DNA from: Phlegmacium glaucopus
Lineage: Eukaryota; Basidiomycota; Agaricomycetes; Agaricales; Cortinariaceae
Reading direction: 5' to 3'
Length of the DNA: 64,000 nt
NCBI GenBank assembly: GCA_015039465.1
Contig: MU130708.1
Location: forward strand, 238,237-302,236
A program made the position numbers and the translations under genes. The notes under the pieces were generated by a model that was not told where the DNA came from, did no database searches, and worked only from the letters and a program-made list of their open reading frames with translations. Below are positions 22,734-36,394 of the stretch, piece after piece (positions within the stretch are counted from its first letter, which is position 1; each line of letters opens with the position of its first letter).

Positions 22734-24317
22734 TTAGCCGCCCGTCTTCCCAAGCAATGCATATCCATTCCCTTGAGGACCATAAAGCTTTTGGAACAAT
22801 GAGCAATTAATAGCTTTGAGTGAAGTAAATGGAATACCTTGCTATGACATCTCATACAGAACGGATCTCCGTCATGATCCAACAACTTGTTCGAATGCAA
22901 AGAAGTACCACATTCCACACATCTCAGGCAAGTCTTGTGGAACGTTTTGCCAACAGCCTTGACCTATGGTAAAGGAATTAAGATTCAAAAAAAAAAAGAA
23001 AAAAGGAGATGCAAACTTACCTGTTCCGCAAAATACACATTCTTCATACATCTCGGACATACAGGCGTACCAGCGCCCCATTTCCTAGGACTAGGACTCG
23101 CCGATCCCGTCATATGAACCCCTACTCCACCCGTCAACGCAACACCGTACCTCGTTCCAGTCGATGTCTGTTTCAACGGAGTAAAGTTACCAAGATTTCG
23201 ATCAAGTGGTATCCCACCGCCGCCATTGGCGCGGGGACCGGACCCCGAAAAGCTGTTAGTAACTAGATCATCCTCAACCTGTTCTCCTTTTCCTTTGGTA
23301 GGAGGAGAGTAGTTGGAAGGAACAGAACCGACACTATGAGATGTATAATGTTTATACCCCGTCCGTAATCCATTCCCGTTGTTAAGGGAGAGAGGAATCG
23401 TTCGTGGGATAGTGCCAATCCCAGGCCGTCCGGTATTAGAGGGATAGGGAGAAGATGATGATGACTGTGCCGAAGTACTCGATTCAGAATCCCCTTCTTG
23501 TTCAAGTGGATCATTACTGGCCATAAGCACATCGTGCACCTCTGTTTCCTCTTCTTCGCGGATCGTATTATCATTGATAGGCGTTGTACTTGGGTTACTC
23601 TCACTCCCGGTGGGTGTACTAGACAATGGAACCTGGAATGCAGGCGATGTCGGACTAGATCCACGGAGAAACGTGGGAGAAATGGGGCTTGTAGCGAGCG
23701 ACCTATTGGGTTTAAGTCGAGGAAGGGGAGTTCCTCCTGTGCTCAAAGGTCGTAACAAAGCCTGAGGGGAGAATACATTTTTGGTGGGAGAAGATACCGG
23801 TGATTGGTCGTTGTTGCCAGGGGGCGCCGCATTAGGAAGATTAGCATGACGCAAATCGCGTGTGCCAAAGTTCTTGAGATGACATAGTTTACTATTAATT
23901 ATAATGTGAGCCAGTTAAAAAGGAAAGATAAATGTTCAGACCAGTATGGCTGTAATTTGATTTAGGAAAGATTAGATAGAGGAAAGAATCAAGGAACGGA
24001 CCTCCAAGTCGTGTTCAAGGAGTGTGGATGTTTCGAGTCTCTTTTTACATGTGGTACATATTAGACAAGGCTAAGAGATGTGAATATAAAGATTGGATTG
24101 TTGCAAAGAATATGCTGACTTTGTGATATAGCTGCACAAGATATAAGTATGAGCAAAGATTAATTGGGATGACATCGTACCTTGCGACCTGGACCCATAA
24201 TCTGAGCAATGATAAGTAAATAACAATAAACCTAATCAAGAACAAGTATACCTGTTCTGCTGCATAGACCAACTTTAAGCATGTTGGACAGGTGGGATTT
24301 GTAGTAAATGGATGCAT
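22734..24317 (-). CDS. Two-LIM-domain protein
   Basis: Two LIM zinc-binding domains separated by a serine/proline-rich linker of roughly 240 residues, an arrangement of fungal LIM adaptor proteins that bind cytoskeletal partners. LIM1 is spread over several short exons: CPTCLKLVYAAEQ, IMGPGRK, LYHKPCLICTTCKKRLETS, LLEHDLEPYCKLCH. LIM2: VCPRCMKNVYFAEQ, VGKTFHKTCLRCVECG and DGDPFCMRCHSK. The C-terminus LYGPQGNGYALLGKTGG closes the protein. The linker contains several TSPTSP-like repeats that could be phosphorylated. Start at 24317 is set by MHPFTTNPTCPTC, the first Met before LIM1. It is divergent from eIF5A, with 142 bases between starts. Confidence 0.85.
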
Positions 24318-24459
24318 GGATATGATGGAGAGAAGGGAAAAGAGAGTGCTTACATGATAAGCGGAGATTGAAAATCCCTGTGACTGAAAATTTTGGTGGA
24401 TTAATCTTTCTCATCTTCTTCTCATCTCTAGACAAACTTCTCCCTTTTTTTCTCAAAAA

Positions 24460-25290
24460 ATGTCCGACGATGAGAGCCACAATCAGACCTTCGAGGCGGT
24501 CAGTTATTTGCCCTTATCGTATACAAATCATCTCACACATCGTTTAGGCGGCCTCGGGTGCCTCTTTGACCTTCCCCATGCAATGCTCTGCCCTCCGCAA
24601 GAACGGTCACGTTTGCATCAAGGGTGCTTTCCAATTTATTACATTCATTTTTCTCAAATTCACCATTCTATCACAGGTCGTCCTTGCAAGATTGTCGACA
24701 TGTCCACCTCCAAAACTGGCAAACATGGTCACGCCAAAGTCCATCTTGTGGCCATCGATGTGCGTTCACCTCTCATTAACCCAAATCCTTTATTGAAACC
24801 CCACACCACACTTTAGATCTTCACTGGAAAGAAGTTGGTCAGTCCACATCATCACATCATCCATTTGAAATCAATCCATTCATCTTCATCTTCATTGACA
24901 GGAAGATATCTGTCCTTCCACGCACAACATGGACGTTCCCAATGTCCAGCGTAACGAATACCAACTTGTGAGTCACACGCACATGAATTCCATTTTCGGT
25001 TCCTTGCTTCTGTGCATTCCGTTGAGACCTTATTTTTAGGTCAATATTGATGATGGCTTCCTTAACCTCATGACTAACGACGGCACCGCCAAAGATGATG
25101 TCAAGGTCCCTGAGGCAGATCTTGGAAAGGATATCCAAGCTGGCTTCGACGAGGGAAAAGATCTTTTAGTCACTATTATCAGTGCTATGGGCGAGGAGCA
25201 GGTATATCCCGTCCCATCTTCCACCTCCTTTTCATTGACCTTATGCAACAACAGGCCATCTCCTTTAAGGAGGCCCCAAAAGGCGCTTAA
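24460..25290 (+). CDS. eIF5A: Translation factor eIF5A
   Basis: Small essential factor that helps ribosomes through difficult peptide bonds and in termination. The hypusination loop is intact: [14 protein letters not shown], in which the lysine of KTGKHG is modified by deoxyhypusine synthase. Six short exons read [70 protein letters not shown] and the OB-fold part [14 protein letters not shown], ending [14 protein letters not shown] with TAA at 25288. All junctions have GT-AG. Five or more introns in a 160-residue protein is typical of agaricomycetes. Confidence 0.95.
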
Positions 25291-26223
25291 TGACTCGGTG
25301 AGTTTTTTTGTTCGTTATTCCCGGCACGTGATATACGGTTTGCTAGAATGCTAATTGCCGATTCTCTACCTAACCCCCTTTACTAACGTCTCTCTCTCTG
25401 TCCAACAGCTCAATTTTCAACGCCCTTACCTGCACGCCGTCACAGTTTGTACACGCCATCTTCTCTTACATACTACATATTATATTTTTTTCTTGCGCCA
25501 CGACCTCCTCCCCCCTTCTCTCCTTATACGAGGCTCTCTCTCCATCCACTGTCTGTTTTTTCTTCCTCTTCTAGTTTTTCTTTTTGTCCGACCTGTACTC
25601 TGTGTCCCTTTCTTATCGTTGTCGCTCAGGCATCTCACACTACTCGTCGATCTCTTGTTCTATTCCAACCAGGATGAAATAAAAGCAGAATGAACAAAGA
25701 ATGGGCTTTAATAATCACAGCAATCATCATATTGTTTTTTGAATAATCGGTCGTTGGCCCAAACATCATGCGGTAAGTCTCCGAGTCTCTCATCCTTTGT
25801 AGAGACGTGTAGGTCTGAGATTCCTGTGCTTGGGTAGTGTCTTCCTACCCAGAAGATGCCTTTGGGGATGCCAGACACCGCGATGAAAGGGTATCACTGA
25901 CTGACAGTACAAGGTTTTCAGCAAGCTTTGTAGCTTCTAATCAATCCTTCTTGTGACTCTTTCGGCTCGCTGGACGTTCATCAAATTGAGAGGCAGTAAA
26001 AAAGCATCAAGGCAGAACCACTCGGAGTAAATATTTTGCTAAGCAGTTTGGTTCAAGTTTTTGGGAGAATCTTGGGCCGACCCAACTGAGAAGACTTTGG
26101 GGGAGATTGAATGTAATAATAACAGCTGCACGCCTGGTTAGCGTAAAATTTTACCCAGTTCCACGAAAACAAGAACCTACATTCCGCCAGAAAAAAAAAA
26201 CAACTTAAGGCTCAAAATCCCAG
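25291..26223. other. Gene-free region, pyrimidine-rich
   Basis: About 930 bases between converging eIF5A and uL30m. A C/T-rich run from about 25,440 to 25,640 creates open frames of low complexity that I do not believe are coding. Nothing else recognised. Confidence 0.55.
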
Positions 26224-26640
26224 TCATACATGCATATACTCCGTCATCCTCGACCCAACAACCTTATACCCTTTCGGCGCCCTCCTCTGCTGTCTCTGCT
26301 CTTGCTTTGTGAGTACTAAATGCCGAGGGACATTATCCACCTCCACCAACTCCTTCACTTTCAATATCTTTCCAGCCACTTCAGGCGAATGTGGGAAATA
26401 CACGGTTTGGAATCGTCGATGAATACCGAGAGCTTTTAGAGTTCCTTTGATTTTATCTCCCAAGGAGATGGCTGACCGTCGAAGTGTAATTTTAAAGTGG
26501 GTATTTGGAGGTGGGGTAGTGTTTTCGGGTGGGGTAGTTTTTGTTGAGCTGGTAACTGTTGTCGTTGACAGAGCCCGAGCGACATGAGTTGGCCTCATAT
26601 AGAGACTAAGTTGGCTGCGAAATGACATTAAAGATGCCAT
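26224..26640 (-). CDS. MRPL33: Mitochondrial large-subunit ribosomal protein uL30m
   Basis: Single-exon gene of about 138 residues. The ferredoxin-like L30 fold is visible in HFKITLRRSAISLGDKIKGT, LKALGIHRRFQTVYFPHSPEVAGKI and KVKELVEVDNV. The N-terminus MASLMSFRSQLSLYMRPT is basic with few acids, as for a mitochondrial presequence. A longer open frame upstream starts with TTG, so I chose the ATG at 26640. The tail KGYKVVGSRM is extended beyond bacterial L30. It follows APC1 by only 52 bases on the same strand. Confidence 0.85.
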   Translation of the reverse strand: MASLMSFRSQLSLYMRPTHVARALSTTTVTSSTKTTPPENTTPPPNTHFKITLRRSAISLGDKIKGTLKALGIHRRFQTVYFPHSPEVAGKILKVKELVEVDNVPRHLVLTKQEQRQQRRAPKGYKVVGSRMTEYMHV

Positions 26641-26692
26641 TTGTCTGAGTGGTCGCTGGTGAGGGCTTTGCAATTACATAAGCTACAAATGT

Positions 26693-29600
26693 TTAAACAA
26701 TATTCCATGCGTCAATAATCTCATTTAACGACCTAACACTCCATCCTGACCCAAGAGCAGCCGTCATCCTCATCCCAGTCGCATGCAACACCTCCTTGAT
26801 ACCCATATCTAACATCTGACTATCCAAAGTACCCTCGGGCGGAGACACTCCGAGGCATTGGGCATGTGCATCCCTCGCCAGCCCACGTAGGACTACCAGG
26901 AGTGTCGATACAGGAACCCCATTCCTCGAGAGGTACCAAGCAAGATACCGGTTCAGCCCCTCCCCGTCCAGGCCCTCTTCCTCTAACGCTATATCAACAC
27001 CACCCTCTCTGATCTTTGTCTCCGGCAAAACGTCTCCACGAGCATATCCGCCTAGATAGTCCACAAATTTCGGATGGGTACGCACTACATCAAGACGGCG
27101 ATCCAATGCATGCAAAGCCCCCAGCACTGTCGTATCCCTGATCAAAGGTGGTCGTGGGTTATTCTCAGTCCGTCCACTAAATCTTCTTTCATACACTTTT
27201 GAATAGAAATCAGCAGTAAACCGTAAATCTTGCAGTTGCAAATGGAAATATCGGGATTTCGGGGACATGTTGCGATACTTGTAAAGGGTTAGGTGTGACT
27301 GTAGCGTCTGGGGTTTGTCTTGCAAAATGCTGTCTAGCAGTGCAGCATGACAGTAGGTATGGAAGAGTTTCTCTTCTGGTGTTTCTCCCTCCAAACGAGC
27401 AAAGTGGTCCGCAAATGCCAGAAAGAGAACGTTATTCGAAAACGACGTGATAAACTCGGAAAGGTCCCCAGCTGGATGCGTTTTAGTGCCCGTGAGCTGC
27501 GGGAAATCTAAAGTAGCAGAGTCCCCAGAAGATGATCCAGAGCGAACGAAAAGACTTCGACTCCCCCTCGGGTCCTCAGTGTAGCTTAAAAATGCTGTCC
27601 GTCGTTTCACGTACAAAGTCTGGCTTCGTATTAAGGCTTCCTTATGTCGAGGATGAGTAGTTGTATCAAGATAGAAGGGCCAATAACGTGGGGTATCCAC
27701 ACGAATCGAACCGAGTTTATCCATGTCGGGAATCAACGTCGGTGAAATAAGTTGTGTGGTGCCAATATCATCTGCTCCATTCATGGTAATCTTCACAGGC
27801 AAGTACACAATTTCATTAGTGTCCACGTCGCGCGCGATCAGACATCTAGGCTCGACAGCTAGAACCCATAAGTGACGGAGAGCCTGGAGGAAACTTCTGT
27901 TATCCGAAGAAATATGATGGAATCGGGGGAAGAATGCCGTCACCATGCAGGCTATCGCAGCATCAGAGGTGCCTAATGTATAACGTCCGCCGCCAAGGAA
28001 CAGCAACCCCAAGGACATATGTGTTGAGATATGGACACCGTATTTGGATCCCTGATGATGCATCATTTGCTGGGACATCCCATAGGCATATCGTAACCGC
28101 CGCAAGCAGGTGATTTCGCCAGTCCCAGCCATGACCATACAAAGTGAGATAGAAATCAGGTTCAGTCCATCTCGTACTGCGGAACGTTTAATCTTGTGAT
28201 CAAAAGCAGGTCCTATCAAGATATGACTGATAAGCGTTATGTGTACTAGAGAGATTTAACCAGACTTGCCACTTGTATATGCCATTCTCGAGAACATGTC
28301 AAAGTGCCTCACAATCAACTGATAAGCTTCCTGACGCGCTGTACCTGCATATTTCAATCCAATAACGAAGCAACATCCAGCTAAAATGTTGTAGTAGGCT
28401 AGCTCCATGGAATCATCTATTGGTTTCCCTGGTTTCGATCGAGCCTCAATGCCCTGTCGGATTGCTTGCGGCACCTGGTTCATCAGCCATTCGTTGTTTG
28501 GAGCGACAGAATCCCAAAGTATGAGAGATCGTGCAATGGTCCGAATGAGCAAAAATGCGGGTTGAATAGCGTTGAGGGAGAGCACCGTGTCAGGTATTGT
28601 CAATATATCGGCAATCTCTTTACGGCCCGTCCGTAGGTACATCAACCCAAGGGCGATGGAGGCTGCAGGAGACGTCAAATTAATATCGAACGGGTTAGTG
28701 GTCCGATTTCCCAGCACCCTGCTTGCGTCACCATGGATGAGGATACTGAGTCGTTTTAAAAGTCCCAAATCTGCGGGAATCGTTGTTCCTTTACCAAGGA
28801 CGATCATTCCAAATGCGAGAGCGCTTGCGTAGGTGTACGCTTCGCGATGCTCATTGCTCAAGTCTGGTTGAACAAGATCTCGCCGACTGATTTGGCTGAG
28901 ACATACTTCAGCCATTCGTCGATTTTTTGTACCAAGGTATAGAAGACCCACACCAGACAGCCCAGCAGCTTGAGTGACGAGAGAAACATTGAGGTCCACA
29001 GTTGGTGTAGGAAGGAGGGCGGGTGTATGGACCGCAAGCAGCTTTGTAACATGTTGGTTTCCACTGCCAACATTAGCTGCTGACAAGCCAAGTAGAACGC
29101 CGATGGACGTGAGATCGTGCTTGGGCGTCAAGTAAGCAAAAGTGTGCCATGTCAGCATTTCCTTCAAGTGGCCAGTAAGTCCAAGTCCGAGTAGGAATCC
29201 AGCATGTTCGGGTGACAACTCTGACGGTTTGTTGAAAGCGATCCACGAACTCTCCACACCCGTCGCAGTCGGAGAGATTCGCAATCCAGCTGCAACTCCA
29301 TTGTGGAATTCACCCCAGGTTATAGATTCCGGCAACACTTTTCCAGCCTCAGGTATGATAAGGATGTTCAATGGCTGAACTCGGACCGTGTACTCGATCT
29401 TGGGAATTATATAGGCCTCTCTTGTCACAAGCGGTACAGAGCCAAATGTGAACATGGCTCGGCCATACGGGAGGGCAAACGTCCGTTCCGCGACGCGCAT
29501 TGCCTGATTCTGATGCTCCTTGGTTTGATCATGCTCACTACAAAATAATCGTTTACGGTATGTTTGGGAAACAACATCGAACTTGCCCACCTCAGTTCTG

Positions 29601-32600
29601 GACGATCCAAAAACTTGATGGACGGAGTAGTTGAGGAAGATAGCATACGGGCCACTTCTTCTAGCCTTCGATCTTGTCCAAAGCGAACATCGGTGAACTC
29701 CTTGAGGTTGAGGTCCACCCCGGAAACTGCATCGATGTCGCCTCCAGCCAGCGCACGAGATTCGGCAGTTATTTCTCCAATCGTTTCCCGAGGCTTGAGT
29801 GGATTCTAGAATAACATCGTAATTCAATCAAATTTACTTCAAGAGAGTTTTCTGTGGACTGACAATAAAGTCTTTTCTCGATCTATACCCGTCGCTAAAG
29901 AGGATATCAGGATTTTGAGTGGCGGAAGCGGCAAGGTCATTACGACCAATAGCACAATAGGCTTCCAAAGGCCAGTTTCCAGGTGGCGCAAGCTGACAAG
30001 TACGCGCAGCCTCTCTCAACGGTGCTGAGACGCCTAGAGGCAGCAAATACAGTAGATCGGCAGTGTTTTGAGTAACCATTTTATAGATCACGTTCTCTGC
30101 CCTCTTCTGACTTTCTGGAACCTTTGAATCGGAAAGACTGTTGAACAAAAGGCTTAATTCGTGTAGTTGCTGAAGTGGATCGCAGACACCATATTCGAAG
30201 GATGGAGTAATCTGAAATCGCGTGACTATATGCTCAAGGTCGTGCCATGGCACCTTCCATTCAGGAGTGCTGATGCGTCCATATAAAATGGCCGAAATAT
30301 CTGGCGGCCACACTGGAATTCGATCGTCGAGGTGTTCATGTTCTGTGATCTCCGGTCAAGTCGCAGAATAGTACAATGAGAACCAGAACATACGATAAGT
30401 AATAGGAGAAGGCCAAGCTGAAATTGCATCAGGAACTAAACGCTTCCAATAGTCGGCCCACTCTGGGCGGATGGCCAAAGCTACCCGACAAAGAACAGGT
30501 GCAAATCTCAGAAGATCGCTATGACGATGGATTAACAGCCGAAGATGTTCTCCGAGCATATGTAGTCCGTATAATAGTGGGCAAAGCAATGGGTTGGGTA
30601 AATTTACGTTATGGACTGGACGAGGTGTAGGGAGGGCAGGCGGGGTACGGAGAAATCTCAAGGCTGGATCTTCACGATACCGAGCATGCGATGATGATTG
30701 TGCGAGTCGAAGCCAAGGGTTTGAAGGCACAGACACATCCTCAACTCCAAGCCCAAATATTGCATAAAGTGCCTCAGTAAAACATCCAAACTCCACATTG
30801 TCTGCAGTTGACCACCAGTGTGCGGACCAATTCTCCAAAAAAGCGCGATGCAAAGCAAAGCTAACGTCGGCAGGTAAAATGAGCGCAAGCAATTGGAAAC
30901 ATTCGGTTACTAGGGCATCCTGGGCGTATATGTCGAAGGTAATACGTGACTTCCATCCATCTTTATAAGTTACGATAGTCGTTCCCCACTGCTCTTTCTG
31001 AACGGAAACAATGATTCCATGGTCTTCAGGCTCTGAGAAAAGCGATTGATCGACATCCATTTGTGTGTTATCGAATCCGGAGGTATGCCTGACTATCATA
31101 GGCAGTTCACATAAACCATGGGTCAGAAGGGATAACTCTCCCAAGGGCTTGACAACTAACAAATCCCAGACATTCTTCCGAGTCGCGCGAAGCGAAGTAG
31201 CGGCACAGGCAGGCATTTCCTTCTCAAGCAACGCTTCCATGGTCCTATTTTCCTTCTGCGACAGTGAGAACACAAGTAGAGATTGGCTGGAAGGAAGGCA
31301 GATAGACAACAAACAGCGAGCGCGTTGGCCATCCCAGCGATTGTCGAATATGGACGCTGATATACTGCGCCATGATTGCGCACTATAAAAATTGGTGTCT
31401 TAGGACAAAATGATAAGTTTCGAACAAGAACAAGACGTACTCTTCTTTTTCTATTGAATGGGTTACTAGGCTTTCCATCCAGTATGCAGCTTTCATTCTT
31501 CCATGTTCGATAGGTGTGAGAGTGATATCTGACTCAAATCGTCCTCCAAGAGCCATTCTATCCAACGTCATGCTAAGGTCGTTGCGCGACAACGAGTTTC
31601 GACGTCCTTTCACTGGTCCTGTGCGTGATTGTGAAGTGCCGCCAGCCACCAATGATGCCATGGTAGTTGCTGATGAAAGGGCAGGGGCCATACCAGGTAA
31701 AGATGAGAGTGATGGAACTTCGGGTAATTCGAAAAGATCTGGAATTACAGGTGCTTCCTGAGACCGTGCGTTTGGAGACATGGGGCGGAGGCGGTCTCGA
31801 CCATCGAACAATGCTGAAGTTCTACGGCTTCCAACACCCGACATCGACTGTCGCTTTTGTGTGCTATTCGTAGAAGTGGTACCCTGAGCACGACATAGAG
31901 GGGCTGGAGTGTCCTTGGGTCTGATATAGACATAACGCCAGACTGAGAGTTGTTGTTTCCCAACGTCGACCGTGACCAAGATCTGAGCATCGGAGATAAT
32001 GTTACAATGGGAGGCCCAAATAATCATCTCTGTAGGAGGAATAGACTTTAAAGGTCTCGTCGAATTCTCGTCTTCATCTATCAAGGCGGCTGGGATGTCA
32101 GGAATGGGTCCAAGGATACCAGCGGTTAATCCAACTGCTGCTGCTTCAGAAAAAGGGCTGGTAACCGAGAAGATGGTGGGTAATACAACATCACCACTGA
32201 GATCAGCCTCAACCAATTCAGTAGGTTCGAGGACGCGCTGGATCATAACGCCGTGGGGTGAGATAGGCCAAGCCCTCCGAACAATGAAGGGTAGAGAAAA
32301 GGTATAATCCATGCCATTGAGTAAATATATCTTTCCTATACTTCGAAGGAATACGAAGATGGCTGGAACCTTTTCGTGGACACCGGGATCTGGTTTGACA
32401 TTTATCTGTGTCCGAGTGAAAGGACCGAAGGTTAATCGATCATTGGACACCGAAGGACTAGGAAGATTGTCGGCACTCGTATAGTTTGTTGCACTATGAG
32501 AGAGGGGGGTGTTTTGGTAGTCGATCTGCTCGAGCTCACCCAGACATGCCCATTGAATAGATTCACCTTCTTCCTCATAGTTCCATTTTTTAACCATCAC

Positions 32601-32852
32601 ACCTCCGTAACTCATTACCACAGTATGAGCATTCCAGGTTATCTCGCGTTCGTTCGCGTCATTCCCAGTGAAAAATGTAGCTGTTTGGATCGAAAAGACA
32701 TTTTCGGTATCCGAGCCGCGAAGAGCAGTTTTTATGGCTTGCAAAAGGGGAGTATCTTCTGAGGTAGGATGGGATGAAGGACAAGTTCGAGAGAGGAATT
32801 TCAAAGCAGAAGACGTTGGTGGGCCATGGGCAGCGATAGATATAGGTGGCAT
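26693..32852 (-). CDS. APC1: Anaphase-promoting complex subunit 1
   Basis: Largest scaffold subunit of the APC/C ubiquitin ligase that drives mitotic exit. Five long exons separated by four short introns (about 31313-31440, 30314-30360, 29828-29870 and 28220-28256) code for roughly 1900-2000 residues. The N-terminal part has the seven-blade-like region (TWNAHTVVMSYGGVMVKKW, LVTVDVGKQQLSVWRYV) and a phospho-rich loop around RRTSALFDGRDRLRPMSP, matching the loop that gates Cdc20 binding in other APC1 proteins. The middle has proteasome/cyclosome repeats (GVLLGLSAANVGSGNQH, GLSGVGLLYLGTKNRRMAE, ALAFGMIVLGKGT, ASIALGLMYLRTGRKE), ending with YKYRNMSPKSRYFHLQLQ and RNGVPVSTLL near the C-terminus. 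Start MPPISIAAHGPP at 32852 is the first Met. Confidence 0.92.
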
Positions 32853-33480
32853 TCAATAATTGGTTTAACGGACAGAAGCCTTTTGAACGTTGCAGCCATG
32901 CGAAGCCAATTGTTTATGGACCTTTGTCAGATCTTTATATTGAATGAACTAGCTACAAAATATGAAATTCCAAGATACAGAGCAACATTACCGATAAGCC
33001 CTACCAAAAAATGGGCATAGAAAACCGTATTGTACGAGATCATAAATAGGGGGAACCGACTCGGAGACGACAGACTGGGAAAAATAAATAACAAAAGAAA
33101 TTCCAAGAGACACGATGATAGATATGACGAAGAAAGTAAGAGCAAGTCAAAAAAGAAAAGAATAAAAACACATGTGTGCATGTACTTCTTGATACAACTC
33201 GGAAAAAGTATGCCGCCCTTCCCATGAATGTTTGCTGGAAACCCGGATATCCTGGTTTGCGAGATCCCAGCGGTTGCCAAATGTAATCGGGTCCTCCAAA
33301 AATTTGAATGCCAAAGCTTCATGACCCCAGATGTGTGCGAAAGATTGCGAAAGAGAGAAGTCTATATAAGAGAATGCAAAATAAAGATATGGGCAAGTAA
33401 CATGAGAGGTTTGGTGTCGTCTGGACAAACGCATATCAGGGTAGAAACAAAAGCGCAACCAAGAGAAGAACATACAGAAA
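32853..33480. other. Intergenic between APC1 and the zinc-finger gene
   Basis: Holds the APC1 upstream region and the 3-prime end of the RanBP2-finger gene. It is AT- and purine-rich on the plus strand around 33060-33180; open frames there are low complexity. No RNA gene seen. Confidence 0.5.
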
Positions 33481-36394
33481 TCAATTCATCGTGACCTGAA
33501 CGCGGAACTGGTCCTCTCTACTTCTCTTCCTCGCTCCGACAAGCTCCTGGTGATTAGGTAGAGGGAAAGCGGACAACGACTTGCTCTCTTCTCCGTCCAG
33601 ACGCCATATATTAGCAATTGGCGAGTTAACATCTGAGCTACCGCTGTCACCACGAGCGCGGGGGAATATTGCCCGAGGAGATGCGATATCTTCATTCTCT
33701 TCGACCGAGGAGAGCTCAGCCGAGGAGGTAGTCGTCGACGTTGGAGAAAGCGCAGGGGACTGGACAATATCCTGTAGGAACGAAGGAAGAAGAGGTGCAG
33801 GCGCTTGAACGGTGAGAAGGTTATTGCTGTTATGGCGGTTGATGTCTGGTCCTGTGGAATAAAGTGGTGATGGTTGACGGTAGCCAGAAGTTTGGTATAT
33901 GGGACTCGATGAAGGATAAGGAGGACTCTGGCTTGTATATTGTGAGCCCAAAGAAAAGTGAGACTGGGAGCGGTGAACTGGGCGCGTCTGAGGTGTAGAT
34001 AAATCGATAAAAGGACGTCGAACTTGCGGAGGTGTCAGTGAGTGTGAACGTGAAGCATGCGCAGGACCAGTAGACACATTCGAGTTATTCCCAGCAAGCT
34101 GTGTCTGTGTCAAGACAGATGTAAGAAGCGCAATACGTTCTGCCTGTACGGCAGCAGAAATGGAATCTCCGTTACCCTCCGCATCTAGGAACCAGATCAG
34201 TAAAAAAAATGAACTAAGGAAATAGTGAGACGCACATGGAAGACAGGTCTGACACACTTTCCGTCGTCTCCAGTTGAGGTAGTTACATTTCTGACAAATC
34301 CAATCTCCAGGTTGCTTGATGAAGAAAGATTAACACATAATTTTCTCATAACATGACGTTTGACGTACATGAGAAATAGGCCCTCTATTACCTGTATTAA
34401 GGATGGGGGGCTGCTGGAACGATGATTATCAGTAAAACGCTGCGGATACGAGTGGTTTCAAATCTTACTGCAACGCCTACGAGGCCACTGGGACGAATCT
34501 GCCCTTGTTCGGGGAAAGGTTCGTTATCAGGCCAATACATGATACATGGGGATAGAGGGTCACTAGAAATATTTTGAACTTTCCCACCGACGGCAAAAGC
34601 ACGGCCAGAAGGTGTGAGCAAAGGATGTGTCGCCTTGGGGGGATTTGAAATATGAGGGAGGGGGGAAGAAGATCCAAAAGGTGAAGGCGGCAAAGGAGCA
34701 GAGCGACCGGCAGGTTGTGGAGTAGGAGGAAGCTGAAGTTGTTGCTGTGAATGTTGTTGCAACTGCTGCTGATTTGGCTGTTGGTGCTGCCCAGGTGGAC
34801 CAGACGAGTAGTACACATTGTTAGACATGGAATTGAATCTCGGTGACGCTAGCCCTCGGGAGGTCGATGAGCTTGAGGACTGTTGAGCAGGCACTTGTGC
34901 ATTCCCTGATCTAGGACATCCACAACCAATACAAGCAATATTGCGCCTGTGAAGAATCATACAAGGAAAAGATTCGGTTAGCATGACAATGTTTGGGGAG
35001 GGCGGAAAGGAGAAACTGAACATCGACGACGTGTTTACGGTTTTATAGAAACTCACCCAAAGTTATGAGCGGCACATTTCGGCGAGTTACATCTAGAGGA
35101 GAGAAAAGAATTCAGTATCTGATTACTCATGAAATGTCTATCACTCGATCATGACCATTTGAATTGAAGTGATCGAGGAACGAGGCGGTCGGGACCACCA
35201 AGTACATTCCAGATGGAAAAGATGACGCAAGACTATGGGCGGAAGTATTCACTTACATCCAGTCGCCAAGCCTGAAGCAGGTCTTAGGATTTGGTGGGTT
35301 GCTTGAAAGAGTGTATTCTGTGAGTCTCGAACTATCGATCTCGGACATGGATGACTTGAAGGTATGAAGGTCGGATTGTGAGGAGGAGACGCGTAATGGA
35401 GGGGAGACAAAAAAGGTGGGATGAAGAGGGAGAATGGGAGCAGTAGACGCTGGTGTCTGTGGAGGGTCAGAAGACTGTCAGAAACGCAAGCCAAATACGT
35501 AAGGAAGAGTAGCTGGATCTTACGGTATTTTTGAGCGCAAAGCGCTGTAATTTATGAAAGGGTTCAAGATCACTCTCTAGGGCGGTTGTGACGGAAATTG
35601 CACGGCTAGAGAGCGAGAGGGCGAAGGAAGCCTGGTATTGATCATGATGAGATCAGTCGCATGAAATCGACAATAAAAAATGGCGGATAATAAGAGAACA
35701 GGGTGATCGAGCCGTGGATGTCAAGCACAGCACATATCCGTGCAGTGCGTGGAAGAGTTTTTCCCTGGTCGATTATCAGGTTATGGCGGCGCAATCATCT
35801 GACACGGCACGTGACTTACGCGAACACCCATAAAAGGGAAACTCATTAAGGGGATCTCATCGTTTCATGACTCGGGAAGGAATGGACTATTACACACACA
35901 CCTCTTCATGAGTTCGGAACACGGCCCAGACACTATCTCGTCGTGGTGAATATTCACGGCGTAGCTCCCATATAGATATGGGAACGGGAATCGGGCTGGG
36001 AGCAAACATCTCAGAGACCTGTGTGAAGAATTATGTCAAGTCGCGGTAAAATGACATGAATGGCGTACTTTATGCGGAAGAAATACTTTATACAAGAAAG
36101 ATTCCGCCATAGCTGGTAGGTTATATAACTGTATATAGGGAAATGTAAGATCAAAGGTGTTAAGCTCGTAATTCCGCATACGCCACTGACCTTGAGGACA
36201 CGAGAACGAGTAGCGAAAAAAGCCTCGTGAAAAGCTTTTGGCAGGGAGGACTGCGATGAGCCGGGGTCATGGTCACTACTCCCCGATGACGTGGGAGATA
36301 AATCCAGATATGATCCTGCATCAGGCGCATCATCGGAGTGACTAGGCAGTGGTACTCTCAGGGAAGAGGGCAAGTAGGAAATGGTGGTAAGCAT
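33481..36394 (-). CDS. RNA-binding protein with two RanBP2-type zinc fingers
   Basis: Finger 1 is built from three exons: GDWM, CNSPKCAAHNFG and RNIACIGCGCPRSGNAQ. Finger 2 reads PGDWICQKCNYLNWRRRKVCQTC. Both fit W-x-C-x(2-4)-C-x3-N-x6-C-x2-C, a fold that reads single-stranded RNA with GGU. Upstream exons encode FEVFRT-like text (VWAVFRTHEEVWASFALSL) that may be a degenerate RRM, so the protein resembles yeast Nrp1-type Asn-rich RNA-binding proteins. A glutamine-rich tract (HQQPNQQQLQQHSQQQLQ) and Ser/Pro-rich regions suggest prion-like or granule-forming behaviour. The start MLTTISYLPSSL at 36394 is the first plausible Met, but the 5-prime exons (35,500-36,394) are the least certain part of the model. 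Confidence 0.75.

Noticed and set aside
25355..25693. 112-residue plus-strand open frame after eIF5A
   Set aside because: Low-complexity pyrimidine tract; eIF5A already ends at 25290 with its normal C-terminus.
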